Shown here: one piece after another, positions 9,439 to 20,947 of the stretch
Layout of the letters: every line of letters begins with the position of its first letter
How positions within the stretch are numbered: the stretch's first letter is position 1
Origin: Enterobacter sp. Bisph1
Lineage (GTDB): Bacteria > Pseudomonadota > Gammaproteobacteria > Enterobacterales > Enterobacteriaceae
Assembly (NCBI RefSeq): GCF_000814905.1
Contig: NZ_JXAG01000044.1
Span: forward strand, 1-64,000
Length of the DNA: 64,000 nt
Reading direction: 5' to 3'
Notes under the pieces: model-generated
Database searches by the model: none
Told to the model about the DNA's origin: nothing
What the model saw: the letters and a program-made list of their open reading frames with translations, nothing else
Made by a program: the position numbers and the translations under genes

Positions 9439-11379
9439 TCAATAACGGCGCTGCCATTCAGCATCGCTTAATACCACCGGCTTATCACCGTTGAGGAAAT
9501 AACGGTAGTAAGCATCGTACGCCAGCACATTTTTCACGTAACTGCGCGTTTCCGAGAACGGGATGCTCTCGATAAACGCCACCGCATCGAGTTTGCCACC
9601 GCTGTTATTGAGCCAGTTGCGCACCCGTCCCGGCCCGGCATTGTAGGCCGCCGAGGAGAAAATACGGTTGTTGCCGAACTGCTGATAAACATACTGTAGA
9701 TAGCTGGTACCGATGTTGATATTAGTTTCCGGATCAAACAGTTGCCCGGAATTACTGTAGCCCGGAATAGCAAACATTTTCACCGTATGGGTTGCCGTAG
9801 CGGGCATTATTTGCATTAAACCGGCTGCGCCAACGGGAGAGCGCGCCGTCGGGTTCCAGGCGCTTTCCTGGCGCGAAATCGCCATCGCATAGCTTTGCGA
9901 AATCCCCTTACCACGGGTATAGCGGGAGTAAAGATCGCTATAGGCCAGCGGGAAACGCTCCTGCAGCTGATCCCACAGCTTGCCGGCAATCGTCGCCTGT
10001 ACGCTCAGATCCCACCAGTGGTTATCAAAAGCATAGCGCGCCAGCTGCGCCTGCTCTTGCTGCGTGCGGCTGGTCACCAGATTGGCCCATTCGCTGCGGG
10101 CAGTATTGTCCATCCCCCAGTACATCAGTTCGCGCACGCGCGCCATTTCAGGCCCCTGTGTCAGTAAAGGGGAAACATTGCCCGACGCTTTATCAATCTG
10201 TAACGGGTAATCCTCACCGAGGCGCTGAGCGGCAACCATCGGATAAAAACCACGCTGGCGCATCAGCGCCCGCAGGATCGTTTTACCCTCATCTTCACGC
10301 CCGCGCTCGAGCAACAAATCAGCCTGCCAGTAGCGCCACTCATCTTTCTCTTTCGCTTCCATCGGCAAGCGGGAAAGCCAGGTATTGAGCCCGTGACGAT
10401 CGCCAGAACCAATGGCCATGCGCACCCGGCGCTCCAGCAAAGAGAGGGATTGCGAACGCATGATCGCATCGTCGCGCCAGCGCGCCTGATCGCTGGTGAC
10501 GTCATTGCCCATCAAGCGCCAGGCGACAATATCGCGCAGCGTCTGGGTTTGCTCTTCATTCAACTGCTGCGCCTGCGCCAGCGACGGGATCATCAGACGC
10601 GCGTTTTCCACATCCTGACGCGCCACGCTTTCAAAGGCTTCCGCCGCCATCTGGCGGGTGAAATCCGTCGCGCCCGTGGTGGTGGCAAAGGTCATCACGC
10701 TCGCAGGATTATTGGCAAGGGAGATAATGGCTGCCGAAATGGTCTGGTAATCAGACGGCATCTGTCCGGCCAACAGCGTGACCAGTTTGGTATTGCCCGC
10801 TTTCATCGCGAGGCGAATACGCTCCAGAAACGCCAGCGGATCCTGCTTGCCGGACGCGCGCCAGGCACCAAACAGCTGATCGCAAGCGTTCGGCTGATTC
10901 TTACCCGTTAGCCACAGCTCTTTCGCTCCTTCCCAGGCTTCATCGGCCTGACCGGTATTAAATTTTGCAAAGTAGTAGTTACATTGCGCTTCGGTGGCGG
11001 CGGGTTTATCCGGGCTAAACGCCAGCAAACCGCGCCAGTCTTGTCGACGGGCCAGCTCATTCACGAAGCGGGATTTAAGGGTGCGCGCCGCCGGTAGCGT
11101 CGGGTTAGCCTGCACAAAATTCGTCACCGTCAGGGCAGGCTGATTCATCAAATCGTCGGTTATCTGCCGGTATTCCAGGTAAGGATAAAGCGGATAGGTT
11201 TGTAACGTGGGCAGCAACTGCTGCACCACATCCATTTGGTTATTGTCCCACGCGCTTTTGATTTGCGCGTAGCGATTGCGTTGTTCGTCCAGTGAATCCG
11301 CTCGCGCCACATTGCTGAGGGACAGCAAACACACGCAGGCCGCCGCGAATCGCCAGGCGGCATGTTTAGCTCTCTGCAC
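9439..11379 (-). CDS. slt: Soluble lytic murein transglycosylase Slt70
   Basis: Periplasmic lytic transglycosylase of 646 residues that cleaves peptidoglycan glycan strands to 1,6-anhydromuramyl products. A signal peptide (MQRAKHAAWRFAAACVCLLS, cleaved after ARA near residue 27) is followed by the long alpha-superhelical U/L domains. The C-terminal lysozyme-like domain has the catalytic glutamate in AISRQESAWNP, then GAAGLMQIMPATATH and SSAAYNAGPGRVRNWL. Length and ends match E. coli Slt. The 3' end overlaps the trpR promoter region. Confidence 0.97.
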   Translation of the reverse strand: MQRAKHAAWRFAAACVCLLSLSNVARADSLDEQRNRYAQIKSAWDNNQMDVVQQLLPTLQTYPLYPYLEYRQITDDLMNQPALTVTNFVQANPTLPAARTLKSRFVNELARRQDWRGLLAFSPDKPAATEAQCNYYFAKFNTGQADEAWEGAKELWLTGKNQPNACDQLFGAWRASGKQDPLAFLERIRLAMKAGNTKLVTLLAGQMPSDYQTISAAIISLANNPASVMTFATTTGATDFTRQMAAEAFESVARQDVENARLMIPSLAQAQQLNEEQTQTLRDIVAWRLMGNDVTSDQARWRDDAIMRSQSLSLLERRVRMAIGSGDRHGLNTWLSRLPMEAKEKDEWRYWQADLLLERGREDEGKTILRALMRQRGFYPMVAAQRLGEDYPLQIDKASGNVSPLLTQGPEMARVRELMYWGMDNTARSEWANLVTSRTQQEQAQLARYAFDNHWWDLSVQATIAGKLWDQLQERFPLAYSDLYSRYTRGKGISQSYAMAISRQESAWNPTARSPVGAAGLMQIMPATATHTVKMFAIPGYSNSGQLFDPETNINIGTSYLQYVYQQFGNNRIFSSAAYNAGPGRVRNWLNNSGGKLDAVAFIESIPFSETRSYVKNVLAYDAYYRYFLNGDKPVVLSDAEWQRRY

Positions 11380-11592
11380 AGCTCTTTCCTCTTATCGGTC
11401 ACATTTTGCAGCGTCATGCCGCGTAATGGGTTAATGCTAACCGGGCATCCCCTAATGCGCCACGTTGCGCACACTTTTTTACCTTTCTGCCGAGATTTAA
11501 TTCACCGGGCGCGGCTGGCTGGGATTAAGCAGCGAAAACGGCTAAACTCGGCTGTTGAATACTACTCTCATTACAAAGAGGCGAAGTCCAAC

Positions 11593-13260
11593 GTGGCTCA
11601 ATTCGTATATACCATGCATCGTGTCGGCAAAGTTGTCCCGCCGAAACGCCATATTTTGAAAAATATCTCGCTAAGCTTCTTCCCGGGCGCAAAAATCGGC
11701 GTGCTGGGCCTTAACGGTGCCGGTAAGTCTACCTTGCTGCGCATTATGGCCGGCATCGATACAGATATCGAAGGTGAAGCCCGTCCGCAGCCCGGCATCA
11801 AAATAGGTTACCTGCCGCAGGAACCGCAGCTTAATCCGGAGCAAACCGTTCGCGAATCCGTTGAAGAAGCGGTCGCCGAAGTGGTGGGTGCCCTGAAACG
11901 TCTGGATGAAGTGTACGCCCTGTATGCCGATCCTGATGCAGATTTTGACAAGCTGGCGGCGGAACAAGGCAAGCTGGAAGAGATTATCCAGGCTCATGAC
12001 GGTCATAACCTGAATGTGCAGCTGGAACGCGCCGCCGATGCGCTGCGTCTGCCGGACTGGGATGCGAAGATCGCTAATCTTTCCGGGGGTGAACGCCGCC
12101 GCGTCGCGCTGTGCCGTCTGCTGCTGGAAAAACCGGACATGCTGCTGCTCGACGAACCGACGAACCACCTGGACGCCGAGTCCGTGGCCTGGCTGGAACG
12201 CTTCCTGCACGACTTCGAAGGCACCGTGGTGGCGATTACCCACGACCGTTACTTCCTCGATAACGTCGCCGGTTGGATCCTTGAGCTTGACCGTGGTGAA
12301 GGTATTCCGTGGGAAGGCAACTACTCCTCGTGGCTGGAGCAGAAAGATCAGCGTCTGGCGCAGGAAGCCTCTCAGGAAGCGGCTCGCCGTAAATCCATTG
12401 AGAAAGAGCTGGAGTGGGTTCGCCAGGGCGCTAAAGGCCGTCAGTCAAAAGGTAAAGCCCGTCTGGCGCGCTTTGAAGAGCTTAACAGCACCGAATACCA
12501 GAAACGTAATGAAACCAACGAACTGTTTATTCCGCCAGGACCTCGCCTGGGCGATAAAGTGGTTGAAGTCAGCAATCTCAGCAAAGCTTACGGCGATCGC
12601 CAGCTGATTGATGGTCTCTCCTTCTCGGTGCCGAAAGGCGCGATTGTCGGCATTATCGGTCCGAACGGCGCGGGTAAATCCACCCTGTTCCGCATGATGT
12701 CTGGTCAGGAGCAGCCCGATGGCGGCACCATTACGCTGGGTGAAACGGTAAAACTGGCTTCCGTCGATCAGTTCCGTGACGCAATGGATAACAGCAAAAC
12801 CGTGTGGGAAGAAGTTTCCGGCGGGCTGGATATTATGCGTATCGGCAACACCGAAATGCCAAGCCGCGCCTACGTTGGCCGCTTTAACTTTAAAGGCACC
12901 GATCAGGGTAAACGCGTCGGCGAACTCTCCGGCGGTGAACGCGGTCGTCTGCACCTGGCGAAGCTGCTGCAGGTTGGCGGCAACATGCTGCTGCTCGATG
13001 AACCGACCAACGACCTGGATATCGAAACCCTGCGCGCGCTGGAAAACGCCCTGCTGGAGTTCCCGGGCTGCGCGATGGTTATCTCGCACGACCGCTGGTT
13101 CCTCGACCGTATCGCCACGCACATTCTGGATTATCAGGATGAAGGTAAAGTGGAGTTCTTCGAAGGTAACTTTACGGAATACGAAGAGTATAAGAAACGT
13201 ACGCTGGGCGCCGATGCGCTGGAGCCGAAACGGATTAAGTACAAACGTATTACTAAATAA
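11593..13260 (+). CDS. ettA: Energy-dependent translational throttle protein EttA (ABC-F)
   Basis: ABC-F ATPase of 555 residues that binds the ribosomal E site and gates entry into elongation according to the ATP/ADP ratio. It has two ABC domains: Walker A GLNGAGKST near residue 38 and GPNGAGKST near 356, each with its own LSGGE signature and a LLLDEPTN Walker B. The charged linker between them lies around residues 240-310. The open frame extends 77 codons upstream, but the GTG at 11593 gives the family start (V/M)AQFVYTMHRVGK with an AAAGAGG ribosome site 11 bases before it. No transmembrane part is present. Confidence 0.97.
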   Translation: MAQFVYTMHRVGKVVPPKRHILKNISLSFFPGAKIGVLGLNGAGKSTLLRIMAGIDTDIEGEARPQPGIKIGYLPQEPQLNPEQTVRESVEEAVAEVVGALKRLDEVYALYADPDADFDKLAAEQGKLEEIIQAHDGHNLNVQLERAADALRLPDWDAKIANLSGGERRRVALCRLLLEKPDMLLLDEPTNHLDAESVAWLERFLHDFEGTVVAITHDRYFLDNVAGWILELDRGEGIPWEGNYSSWLEQKDQRLAQEASQEAARRKSIEKELEWVRQGAKGRQSKGKARLARFEELNSTEYQKRNETNELFIPPGPRLGDKVVEVSNLSKAYGDRQLIDGLSFSVPKGAIVGIIGPNGAGKSTLFRMMSGQEQPDGGTITLGETVKLASVDQFRDAMDNSKTVWEEVSGGLDIMRIGNTEMPSRAYVGRFNFKGTDQGKRVGELSGGERGRLHLAKLLQVGGNMLLLDEPTNDLDIETLRALENALLEFPGCAMVISHDRWFLDRIATHILDYQDEGKVEFFEGNFTEYEEYKKRTLGADALEPKRIKYKRITK

Positions 13261-13268
13261 GCGCTACC

Positions 13269-13296
13269 AAAGCGAATGGGGAAACCCATTCGCTTT
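13269..13296 (+). terminator. Stem-loop after ettA
   Basis: Perfect 12-bp stem (AAAGCGAATGGG and its complement) closed by a GAAA tetraloop, 9 bases beyond the ettA stop. The T run is short, so it may terminate or stabilise the mRNA. Confidence 0.75.
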
Positions 13297-13347
13297 ACCG
13301 GCAAAGCTGCCTGTTATGGGGTGATGACGAAGATAAATGGCTGCGGC

Positions 13348-14574
13348 CTACGGCCCCATCAGCTGTTTCACCAGCTCAACGCACTGTAAAAACCGCGCAT
13401 CATAATCCGCCTCTTCCACACGCACATACTCAATCTTGTTCTCATCCAGCATCGAGACTAATAAGTCCTGAAACTCTTTGCGATCGACGGAGCTGCCAAG
13501 GCTTCGCAGGCCATCGTTCACCCACGGCGTGTTATTTTCCAGCAGAATCACCAGGTCAAAACGATATTCGTCAATCAGCGCCTGCACAAAGGGGTGTTCA
13601 CGCCCTTCATATTTTTTGCAAAACGCCTGGGTTGTCACAAAATCGGTGTCGATAAAGGCCACTTTATTGGCGTACTTCACGGCGAAATCAATATATTGCG
13701 CATGACCAAGGGCAATTTTGTCATAGTCGGAATATTGCAGGGCCATTTCGTCGCCGCCGAGATGGGAAAAGACATAATCACGGCCAAATTCCCATGCGCT
13801 GGTGGTATTAAAAATATTGGCGAGCTTATTTACCAGCGTTGATTTACCGCTGGATTCCCCGCCGAGGATCGCTACCGTGCGCACAAAAAAGGGCTTCACT
13901 TCCGTTGGAATATAATCCCAGTAGCGAAAGGGGTTTTCACGGATTTGCGTACCGCTGATATTCATAAAGGTACGCTTAGGATCCACCAGCACCGCGTCAA
14001 TGCCAAGATGTTGCCGGTACTGCGGCGCATCGCTCTCTTCAGAGGTGTAAATCCAGTCCGGAGTGATGCCTTTTTCCGTCATAAAGGCTTTGATGCCTTT
14101 ACTCCACACATCCCAGCCGTGGGGATAGGGTTCCATGCCCTCTTCATTAAAGGCATGAATACGGATATTTTTCTGATACTTAAAGGTTTGCAGCAGCCAG
14201 CGCAGCCGATCGCTGACCGTTGGCTGCTGCGACATCGCGCTATCTTCAAACAGTGCGCGGTCGCGCGTCTCGTCATAGCCGAGAATGATATGCAGCTCGT
14301 CAACCTGGCTACAGGCGCGCTGAATCAGATAAATATGGCCGGTGTGCAGTGGATAAAACTTACCGAACACCACGCCAATACTCTTCTGCCGACGGGGAAA
14401 CTCAAGATCGAGAAAGCGATGCAGCGCCTCCAGCTTTTGCGCGCTGGGGCTTTTAATTTTGGCATTCAGCAGCTGGCTCAAATAGCCTTTAGTCATCCCG
14501 CTGGCATCCGCCACCTGCTGTAAGGTACAGCCTTTCTGGCGAATGGCGGTTTTTAAGTAGTCGAACGACGACAT
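13348..14574 (-). CDS. nadR: NadR: NAD repressor / NMN adenylyltransferase / ribosylnicotinamide kinase
   Basis: Trifunctional protein of 408 residues. The N-terminal HTH (about 1-60, TLQQVADASGMTKGYLSQLL) represses NAD synthesis genes. The middle nucleotidyltransferase domain opens with VVFGKFYPLHTGH around residue 65. The C-terminal kinase has Walker A GGESSGKST near residue 240. The open frame extends 10 codons upstream, but AGGAGG sits just before the ATG at 14574, which settles the start. It is the last gene of serB-radA-nadR, 30 bases after radA. Confidence 0.97.
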   Translation of the reverse strand: MSSFDYLKTAIRQKGCTLQQVADASGMTKGYLSQLLNAKIKSPSAQKLEALHRFLDLEFPRRQKSIGVVFGKFYPLHTGHIYLIQRACSQVDELHIILGYDETRDRALFEDSAMSQQPTVSDRLRWLLQTFKYQKNIRIHAFNEEGMEPYPHGWDVWSKGIKAFMTEKGITPDWIYTSEESDAPQYRQHLGIDAVLVDPKRTFMNISGTQIRENPFRYWDYIPTEVKPFFVRTVAILGGESSGKSTLVNKLANIFNTTSAWEFGRDYVFSHLGGDEMALQYSDYDKIALGHAQYIDFAVKYANKVAFIDTDFVTTQAFCKKYEGREHPFVQALIDEYRFDLVILLENNTPWVNDGLRSLGSSVDRKEFQDLLVSMLDENKIEYVRVEEADYDARFLQCVELVKQLMGP

Positions 14575-14604
14575 TGTTGCCTCCTGCAAAAAATCATTTG
14601 CCAA

Positions 14605-15987
14605 TTATAAGTCGTCAAAGACGTTTAGCGCATCTGCGAGCTTCTTCACGCCAAAAATCTGCATTCCTTCCGGCACTTTTTTCGGCACGTTCGCCGCCGG
14701 GACAATGGCGCGACGAAAGCCATGCTTCGCCGCTTCCGAAATGCGCTCCTGGCCGCTCGGTACCGGGCGAATCTCACCGGCCAGCCCCACTTCGCCAAAG
14801 ACCACTAAATCCTGCGGCAGCGGCCTGTCGCGCAGGCTGGAGACCATCGCCATCATCAGCGCCAAATCGGCGCTGGTTTCGGTCACTTTTACCCCGCCGA
14901 CGACGTTGACGAACACATCCTGATCCGCCATCTGCAAGCCGCCGTGGCGATGCAGCACCGCCAGTAAAATCGCCAGACGGTTCTGCTCAAGCCCCACCGC
15001 CACGCGGCGCGGGTTAGACATCATTGAGTGATCCACCAGCGCCTGAATTTCGACTAACAGCGGGCGCGTCCCTTCCCACACCACCATCACCGAACTGCCG
15101 GAGGTGACTTCATCGCCGCGGCTAAGGAAAATGGCCGAGGGGTTGCTCACTTCCCGCAGCCCCTGCTCGGTCATCGCGAACACGCCAAGCTCGTTCACCG
15201 CGCCGAAACGGTTTTTATGGCTGCGCAGGGTGCGGAAACGGGAATCCGCATCGCCGTCAAGCAGTACCGAACAGTCAATACAGTGTTCAAGCACTTTCGG
15301 CCCCGCCAGCGAACCGTCTTTCGTTACGTGGCCGACCATCACAATCGCTACGCCGCGGGTTTTGGCAAACCGCGTCAAATAGGCCGCCGTTTCGCGCACC
15401 TGCGCTACGCTGCCGGGCGACGACTGAATATCGGCCATATGCATGACCTGAATCGAGTCGATCACCATCAGCCTCGGCTGCTCCTCATCGGCAATCATGC
15501 AGATTTGCTCGATGCTGGTTTCCGACAGCATATTGAGATTCGCCGTCGGCAGCCCCAGCCGATGGGCGCGCATAGCCACCTGCTGTAATGACTCTTCGCC
15601 GGTAACGTAGAGCGTTTTCATCTGCTCGGCGAGCTTACACAGGGTTTGCAGCAGCAGCGTGGATTTCCCGGCACCGGGGTTACCGCCTATCAGAATGGCG
15701 CTGCCGGGAACGACACCGCCGCCGAGAACGCGGTCAAACTCTTTAAAACCGGTGGAAAAACGGGGCAGCTCTTCGAGGCTGATATCCGCAAGCTTCTGCA
15801 CTTTCGACACGCCTGCGCTGCCCGCGTAACCCGCAAGGCGCTCGTTACGCGCCACGGTCGGCGAAGCGGCAACGCGCACTTCAGTAATGGTATTCCATGC
15901 GTGACAGGCGCTGCACTGCCCCTGCCAGCGCGGATAATCCGCGCCGCATTCATTACAGACAAACGCACGTTTGGGAGCTTTCGCCAC
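14605..15987 (-). CDS. radA: DNA repair protein RadA (branch-migration ATPase)
   Basis: A 460-residue RecA-like ATPase that promotes branch migration of recombination intermediates. In order: a zinc finger CNECG...CSAC (residues 10-30), Walker A GGNPGAGKST near residue 100, the RadA-specific KNRFG motif, and a C-terminal Lon-protease-like domain. The GTG at 15987 gives MAKAPKRAFVC as in E. coli with AGAGG 5 bases upstream. A GTG two codons earlier is possible but poorly spaced. It begins 8 bases after serB. Confidence 0.97.
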   Translation of the reverse strand: MAKAPKRAFVCNECGADYPRWQGQCSACHAWNTITEVRVAASPTVARNERLAGYAGSAGVSKVQKLADISLEELPRFSTGFKEFDRVLGGGVVPGSAILIGGNPGAGKSTLLLQTLCKLAEQMKTLYVTGEESLQQVAMRAHRLGLPTANLNMLSETSIEQICMIADEEQPRLMVIDSIQVMHMADIQSSPGSVAQVRETAAYLTRFAKTRGVAIVMVGHVTKDGSLAGPKVLEHCIDCSVLLDGDADSRFRTLRSHKNRFGAVNELGVFAMTEQGLREVSNPSAIFLSRGDEVTSGSSVMVVWEGTRPLLVEIQALVDHSMMSNPRRVAVGLEQNRLAILLAVLHRHGGLQMADQDVFVNVVGGVKVTETSADLALMMAMVSSLRDRPLPQDLVVFGEVGLAGEIRPVPSGQERISEAAKHGFRRAIVPAANVPKKVPEGMQIFGVKKLADALNVFDDL

Positions 15988-15995
15988 AATCACCT

Positions 15996-16967
15996 CTACT
16001 TCTTATTAATGCTGCCAGAAAGAATACAAAATACGCCCATTAAATCGGCATGGCGAATGGTGACTTCCGCCTTCTCGTTCACTTTCGGTTTTGCATGAAA
16101 CGCGATGCCCAGCCCGGCGGCTTTGATCATCGGTAAATCGTTCGCACCATCGCCAATCGCTACGGTTTGCGCGATGGGGATCTCATATTTTTCAGCCAGT
16201 TGCTTAAGGGTACTGGCTTTGAACTGCGCATCGACGATATCGCCCAGCACCTTGCCGGTGAATTTACCATCCATGATCTCCAGCTCGTTGGCGACCGCCG
16301 CCGTCAGATGCAGTTTTTCACGCAGATAATCGGCAAAAAAGGTAAAGCCGCCGGAGGCAATCGCCACTTTCCAGCCGAGGGTTTCCAGCTTCAATACCAG
16401 CTGCACCAGCCCTGGCATTAACGGCAGCTTCTCCCGTACCTGCAGCAGGATATTGGCATCGGCCCCTTCCAGCGTCGCCACGCGGCTGCGCAGGCTGGCG
16501 GTAAAATCGAGTTCGCCGCGCATCGCGCGCTCGGTCACTTCCGCAACCATGTCGCCGGTGCCGGCAAGTTTGGCTATCTCATCAATACACTCAATCTGAA
16601 TGGCGGTGGAGTCCATATCCATCACCAGCAGCCCCGGCGAGCGCAGATGCGGGATTTTCCCCAGCGGCGCGACATCCATGCCTTCATCATGGGCCAGACG
16701 CGTCGCGCGCGGCGTCAACGAACCCGCAAGACGAATCACCTGGTACTCATCCACGCTCCACGCCGAGACAATCACCATCGCCGCGCCGAGTTTGCGCTGA
16801 TAGGTGGTCAAACGCTGTTTATCGAGATTGCGTGCATACAGCAACCAGCCGCTGCGGCCGGCGTGATAGTCCAGAGGCATCACCTCATCACCACTTAAAG
16901 AGAGCGGCAATCCTGGCCACTGAGAAACATCATCGGGCAGATCGCACCAGGTCAGACTATTAGGCAT
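15996..16967 (-). CDS. serB: Phosphoserine phosphatase
   Basis: HAD-family phosphatase of 323 residues, last step of serine synthesis. The catalytic DMDSTAIQIECIDE motif lies near residue 115, followed by the family motifs IASGGFTFFADYL and GDGANDLPMIKAAGLG. The N-terminal third carries an ACT-like fold in E. coli SerB. The frame is open 12 codons further upstream, but MPNSLTWCDLPDD matches the E. coli start. It is the first gene of the serB-radA-nadR operon and divergent from ytjB. Confidence 0.97.
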   Translation of the reverse strand: MPNSLTWCDLPDDVSQWPGLPLSLSGDEVMPLDYHAGRSGWLLYARNLDKQRLTTYQRKLGAAMVIVSAWSVDEYQVIRLAGSLTPRATRLAHDEGMDVAPLGKIPHLRSPGLLVMDMDSTAIQIECIDEIAKLAGTGDMVAEVTERAMRGELDFTASLRSRVATLEGADANILLQVREKLPLMPGLVQLVLKLETLGWKVAIASGGFTFFADYLREKLHLTAAVANELEIMDGKFTGKVLGDIVDAQFKASTLKQLAEKYEIPIAQTVAIGDGANDLPMIKAAGLGIAFHAKPKVNEKAEVTIRHADLMGVFCILSGSINKK

Positions 16968-17085
16968 TACAGCTCCTGTAAAAACGTTGGCGCCTGAAAA
17001 CATCGGAGGGGAAAATAACGCATGAGGCTACCTTGTATCCAGCGCTTCTGGCAACATTAAGCTTCAAATTTTCAACAGGTGGAAT

Positions 17086-17730
17086 ATGGCTCGCGCAAAA
17101 CTTAAATTTCGGCTGCATCGCGCTGTAATCGTGCTTATCTGTCTGGCCTTATTGGTCGCGCTGATGCAGGGCGCATCCTGGTTCAGCCAAAACCATCAGC
17201 GCCAGCGCAATCCGCAGTTTGAAGAACTGGCAAGAACGCTGGCGCGGCAGGTCACGCTCAATCTGACACCGCTGATGCGCACAGAAACCCCGGATGAGAA
17301 ACGCATCACGGTGGTTCTCCAGCAGCTGACGGAAGAGAGCCGCATTCTCGATGCCGGGGTCTACGACGCGCAGGGCAACTTAATTGCGCGATCCGGGGAA
17401 AGCATAGATGTGCGCGACCGACTGGCGCTGGATGGCAAAAAAGCGGGCGGTTATTTCAACCAGCAAGTCGTTGAGCCTATCCAGGGTAAAAGCGGTCCGC
17501 TGGGCTATCTGCGCATGACGCTGGATACCCATACGCTGGCGACGGAAGCCAAACAGGTGGATAACACCACCAATATTTTGCGCCTGATGCTGCTGCTGTC
17601 GCTGGCGATTGGCGTAGTCCTAACGCGCACCCTGCTGCAAGGCAAGCGTACGCGCTGGCAGCAGTCGCCGTTTTTGCTGACGGCCAATAAATCCGTACCG
17701 GAAGAAGAAGAGCACGAAAAGAGAGAGTAA
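17086..17730 (+). CDS. ytjB: Inner-membrane protein YtjB (Smp)
   Basis: A 214-residue membrane protein with an N-terminal transmembrane helix (IVLICLALLVALMQGASW, residues about 15-32), a soluble periplasmic middle and a second hydrophobic segment near 165-180 (ILRLMLLLSLAIGVVL). It matches E. coli Smp/YtjB in length. The middle part resembles small periplasmic sensor folds, but no catalytic residues are visible. The function is unknown. It is divergent from serB and followed after about 50 bases by lplA on the same strand. Confidence 0.88.
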   Translation: MARAKLKFRLHRAVIVLICLALLVALMQGASWFSQNHQRQRNPQFEELARTLARQVTLNLTPLMRTETPDEKRITVVLQQLTEESRILDAGVYDAQGNLIARSGESIDVRDRLALDGKKAGGYFNQQVVEPIQGKSGPLGYLRMTLDTHTLATEAKQVDNTTNILRLMLLLSLAIGVVLTRTLLQGKRTRWQQSPFLLTANKSVPEEEEHEKRE

Positions 17731-17781
17731 CGCTTGCCGCTCCCGGTACGATATCTTCAGGTTTTAGCAAGGAAATCCGCT

Positions 17782-18798
17782 ATGTCGACGCTTCGTCTGC
17801 TTATCTCTGACTCTTACGATCCGTGGTTCAATCTGGCGGTGGAAGAGTCTATTTTTCGCCAGATGCCCGCTACCCAGCGCGTGCTGTTTTTATGGCGCAA
17901 CGCCGATACGGTGGTAATTGGACGGGCGCAAAACCCGTGGAAAGAGTGCAATACCCGCCGCATGGAAGAAGACAATGTGCGGCTGGCACGACGCAGCAGC
18001 GGCGGCGGCGCGGTATTTCACGATCTCGGTAATACCTGCTTTACCTTTATGGCCGGAAAACCGGAGTACGATAAAACCGTCTCCACCGCCATTGTGCTTA
18101 ACGCCCTCAACGCCCTTGGCGTCACGGCAGAAGCCTCCGGGCGTAACGATCTGGTGGTGAAAACCGCTGACGGCGACCGTAAAGTCTCCGGTTCCGCCTA
18201 CCGTGAAACGCCGGATCGCGGTTTCCATCATGGCACGCTGCTGTTAAACGCCGATCTCAGCCGGCTGGCTAATTACCTCAACCCGGATAAGAAAAAGCTG
18301 CAGGCCAAAGGGATCACCTCGGTGCGCGGGCGCGTGGCAAACCTGGTGGATCTGCTGCCGGGCATTACCCATCAACAAATTTGCGACGCGGTAACGGAAG
18401 CCTTTTTTGCCCATTACGGCGAGGGCGTCGCCGCTGAAGTGATTTCACCGGATAAGACGCCGGATCTGCCCAATTTTGCCGAGACTTTTGCCCGTCAAAG
18501 CAGTTGGGAGTGGAACTTCGGTCAGGCTCCCGCCTTTAGCCATTTACTGGATGAGCGTTTTACCTGGGGCGGCGTGGAGCTGCATTTTGATGTGGAAAAG
18601 GGGCATATCACCCGCTGCCAGGTCTTTACCGACAGCCTGAACCCCACTCCGCTGGAAACGCTGGCGGCGCGCCTGCAGGGTTGCCTATATCGCGCGGACG
18701 CGCTGGCGCAAGTATGCGAGGCGTTAATCGCGGATTTTCCGGCGCAGGAACAAGAGTTACGCGAGCTTTCGGCGTGGATTGCCGGGGCGGTGCGCTGA
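17782..18798 (+). CDS. lplA: Lipoate-protein ligase A
   Basis: A 338-residue enzyme that activates free lipoate with ATP and attaches it to lysines of lipoyl domains (pyruvate and 2-oxoglutarate dehydrogenases, glycine cleavage H protein). Binding loops [15 protein letters not shown] (about 70-84) and [12 protein letters not shown] with the catalytic lysine near 134 are present. The C-terminal accessory domain follows. The frame runs 16 codons upstream, but [15 protein letters not shown] at 17782 is the family start. Confidence 0.97.
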   Translation: MSTLRLLISDSYDPWFNLAVEESIFRQMPATQRVLFLWRNADTVVIGRAQNPWKECNTRRMEEDNVRLARRSSGGGAVFHDLGNTCFTFMAGKPEYDKTVSTAIVLNALNALGVTAEASGRNDLVVKTADGDRKVSGSAYRETPDRGFHHGTLLLNADLSRLANYLNPDKKKLQAKGITSVRGRVANLVDLLPGITHQQICDAVTEAFFAHYGEGVAAEVISPDKTPDLPNFAETFARQSSWEWNFGQAPAFSHLLDERFTWGGVELHFDVEKGHITRCQVFTDSLNPTPLETLAARLQGCLYRADALAQVCEALIADFPAQEQELRELSAWIAGAVR

Positions 18799-18848
18799 GG
18801 TGAGCGCAGGCTCTATGTATCAAAGCGTTAAAGGTTTTAAAACGGCAT

Positions 18849-18869
18849 AAGGGCAGCGAAGCTGCCCTT
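18849..18869. terminator. Stem-loop between lplA and deoD
   Basis: 9-bp perfect stem AAGGGCAGC/GCTGCCCTT with a GAA loop between the convergent lplA and deoD genes. It can serve both directions, though the T runs are short. Confidence 0.75.
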
Positions 18870-18888
18870 TGAGATAAAACAGCGTTGG

Positions 18889-19608
18889 TTACGCCTTATC
18901 GCCCAGCAGAACAGATTCCAGCGCGATTTTGATCATATCGTTGAAGGTCGTTTGACGCTCAGCAGAGGTGGTCTGTTCGTGGGTACGAATATGGTCGGAA
19001 ACGGTGCAGATGGTCAGCGCTTTCGCACCAAATTCCGCCGCCACGCCATAAATCCCCGCCGCTTCCATTTCCACGCCGAGAATGCCGTATTTTTCCATCA
19101 CATCGAACATCTCACCGTCCGGGGAGTAGAACAGATCGGCGGAGAAGAGGTTACCTACGCGCGCATCAACGCCCAGCGCTTTCGCTGCGTCAACGGCGTT
19201 ACGCACCATCTCAAAATCCGCAATCGCCGCGAAATCATGATCTTTAAAACGCATGCGGTTGACTTTGGAGTCGGTGCACGCGCCCATGCCGATAACGATG
19301 TCGCGCAGCTGTACGTCCATCCGTACCGCACCGCAGGAACCGACGCGGATGATTTTCTTCACGCCGAAATCGGTGATCAGCTCTTTGGTGTAAATGGAGC
19401 AGGACGGGATCCCCATACCGTGACCCATCACAGAAATTTTGCGGCCTTTATAGGTGCCGGTGTAGCCCAGCATGCCGCGCACATTGTTCACTTCGCGATA
19501 ATCTTCGAGGAAGGTTTCCGCAATGTGTTTAGCACGCAGCGGATCGCCCGGCATCAACACTACGTCAGCGAAATCGCCCATTTCTGCATTAATATGTGGG
19601 GTTGCCAT
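18889..19608 (-). CDS. deoD: Purine nucleoside phosphorylase DeoD
   Basis: A 239-residue hexameric phosphorylase that splits purine (deoxy)nucleosides with phosphate to base and (deoxy)ribose-1-phosphate. It starts [27 protein letters not shown], and the substrate-binding segments [19 protein letters not shown] and [10 protein letters not shown] are conserved. It is the last gene of deoCABD, 64 bases after deoB, with an intercistronic hairpin between them. Confidence 0.98.
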   Translation of the reverse strand: MATPHINAEMGDFADVVLMPGDPLRAKHIAETFLEDYREVNNVRGMLGYTGTYKGRKISVMGHGMGIPSCSIYTKELITDFGVKKIIRVGSCGAVRMDVQLRDIVIGMGACTDSKVNRMRFKDHDFAAIADFEMVRNAVDAAKALGVDARVGNLFSADLFYSPDGEMFDVMEKYGILGVEMEAAGIYGVAAEFGAKALTICTVSDHIRTHEQTTSAERQTTFNDMIKIALESVLLGDKA

Positions 19609-19646
19609 CGTCAGTTCCTTTCATGTCGTTGTCGTTAGAACAGCAA

Positions 19647-19665
19647 GGGCGGGAAAATCCCGCCC
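19647..19665 (-). other. Intercistronic hairpin deoB-deoD
   Basis: Perfect 8-bp GGGCGGGA/TCCCGCCC stem with an AAA loop just after the deoB stop. It may act as an mRNA stability or partial termination element that sets the relative expression of deoD. Confidence 0.6.
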
Positions 19666-19672
19666 AAATTCA

Positions 19673-20947
<1,275 letters not shown>
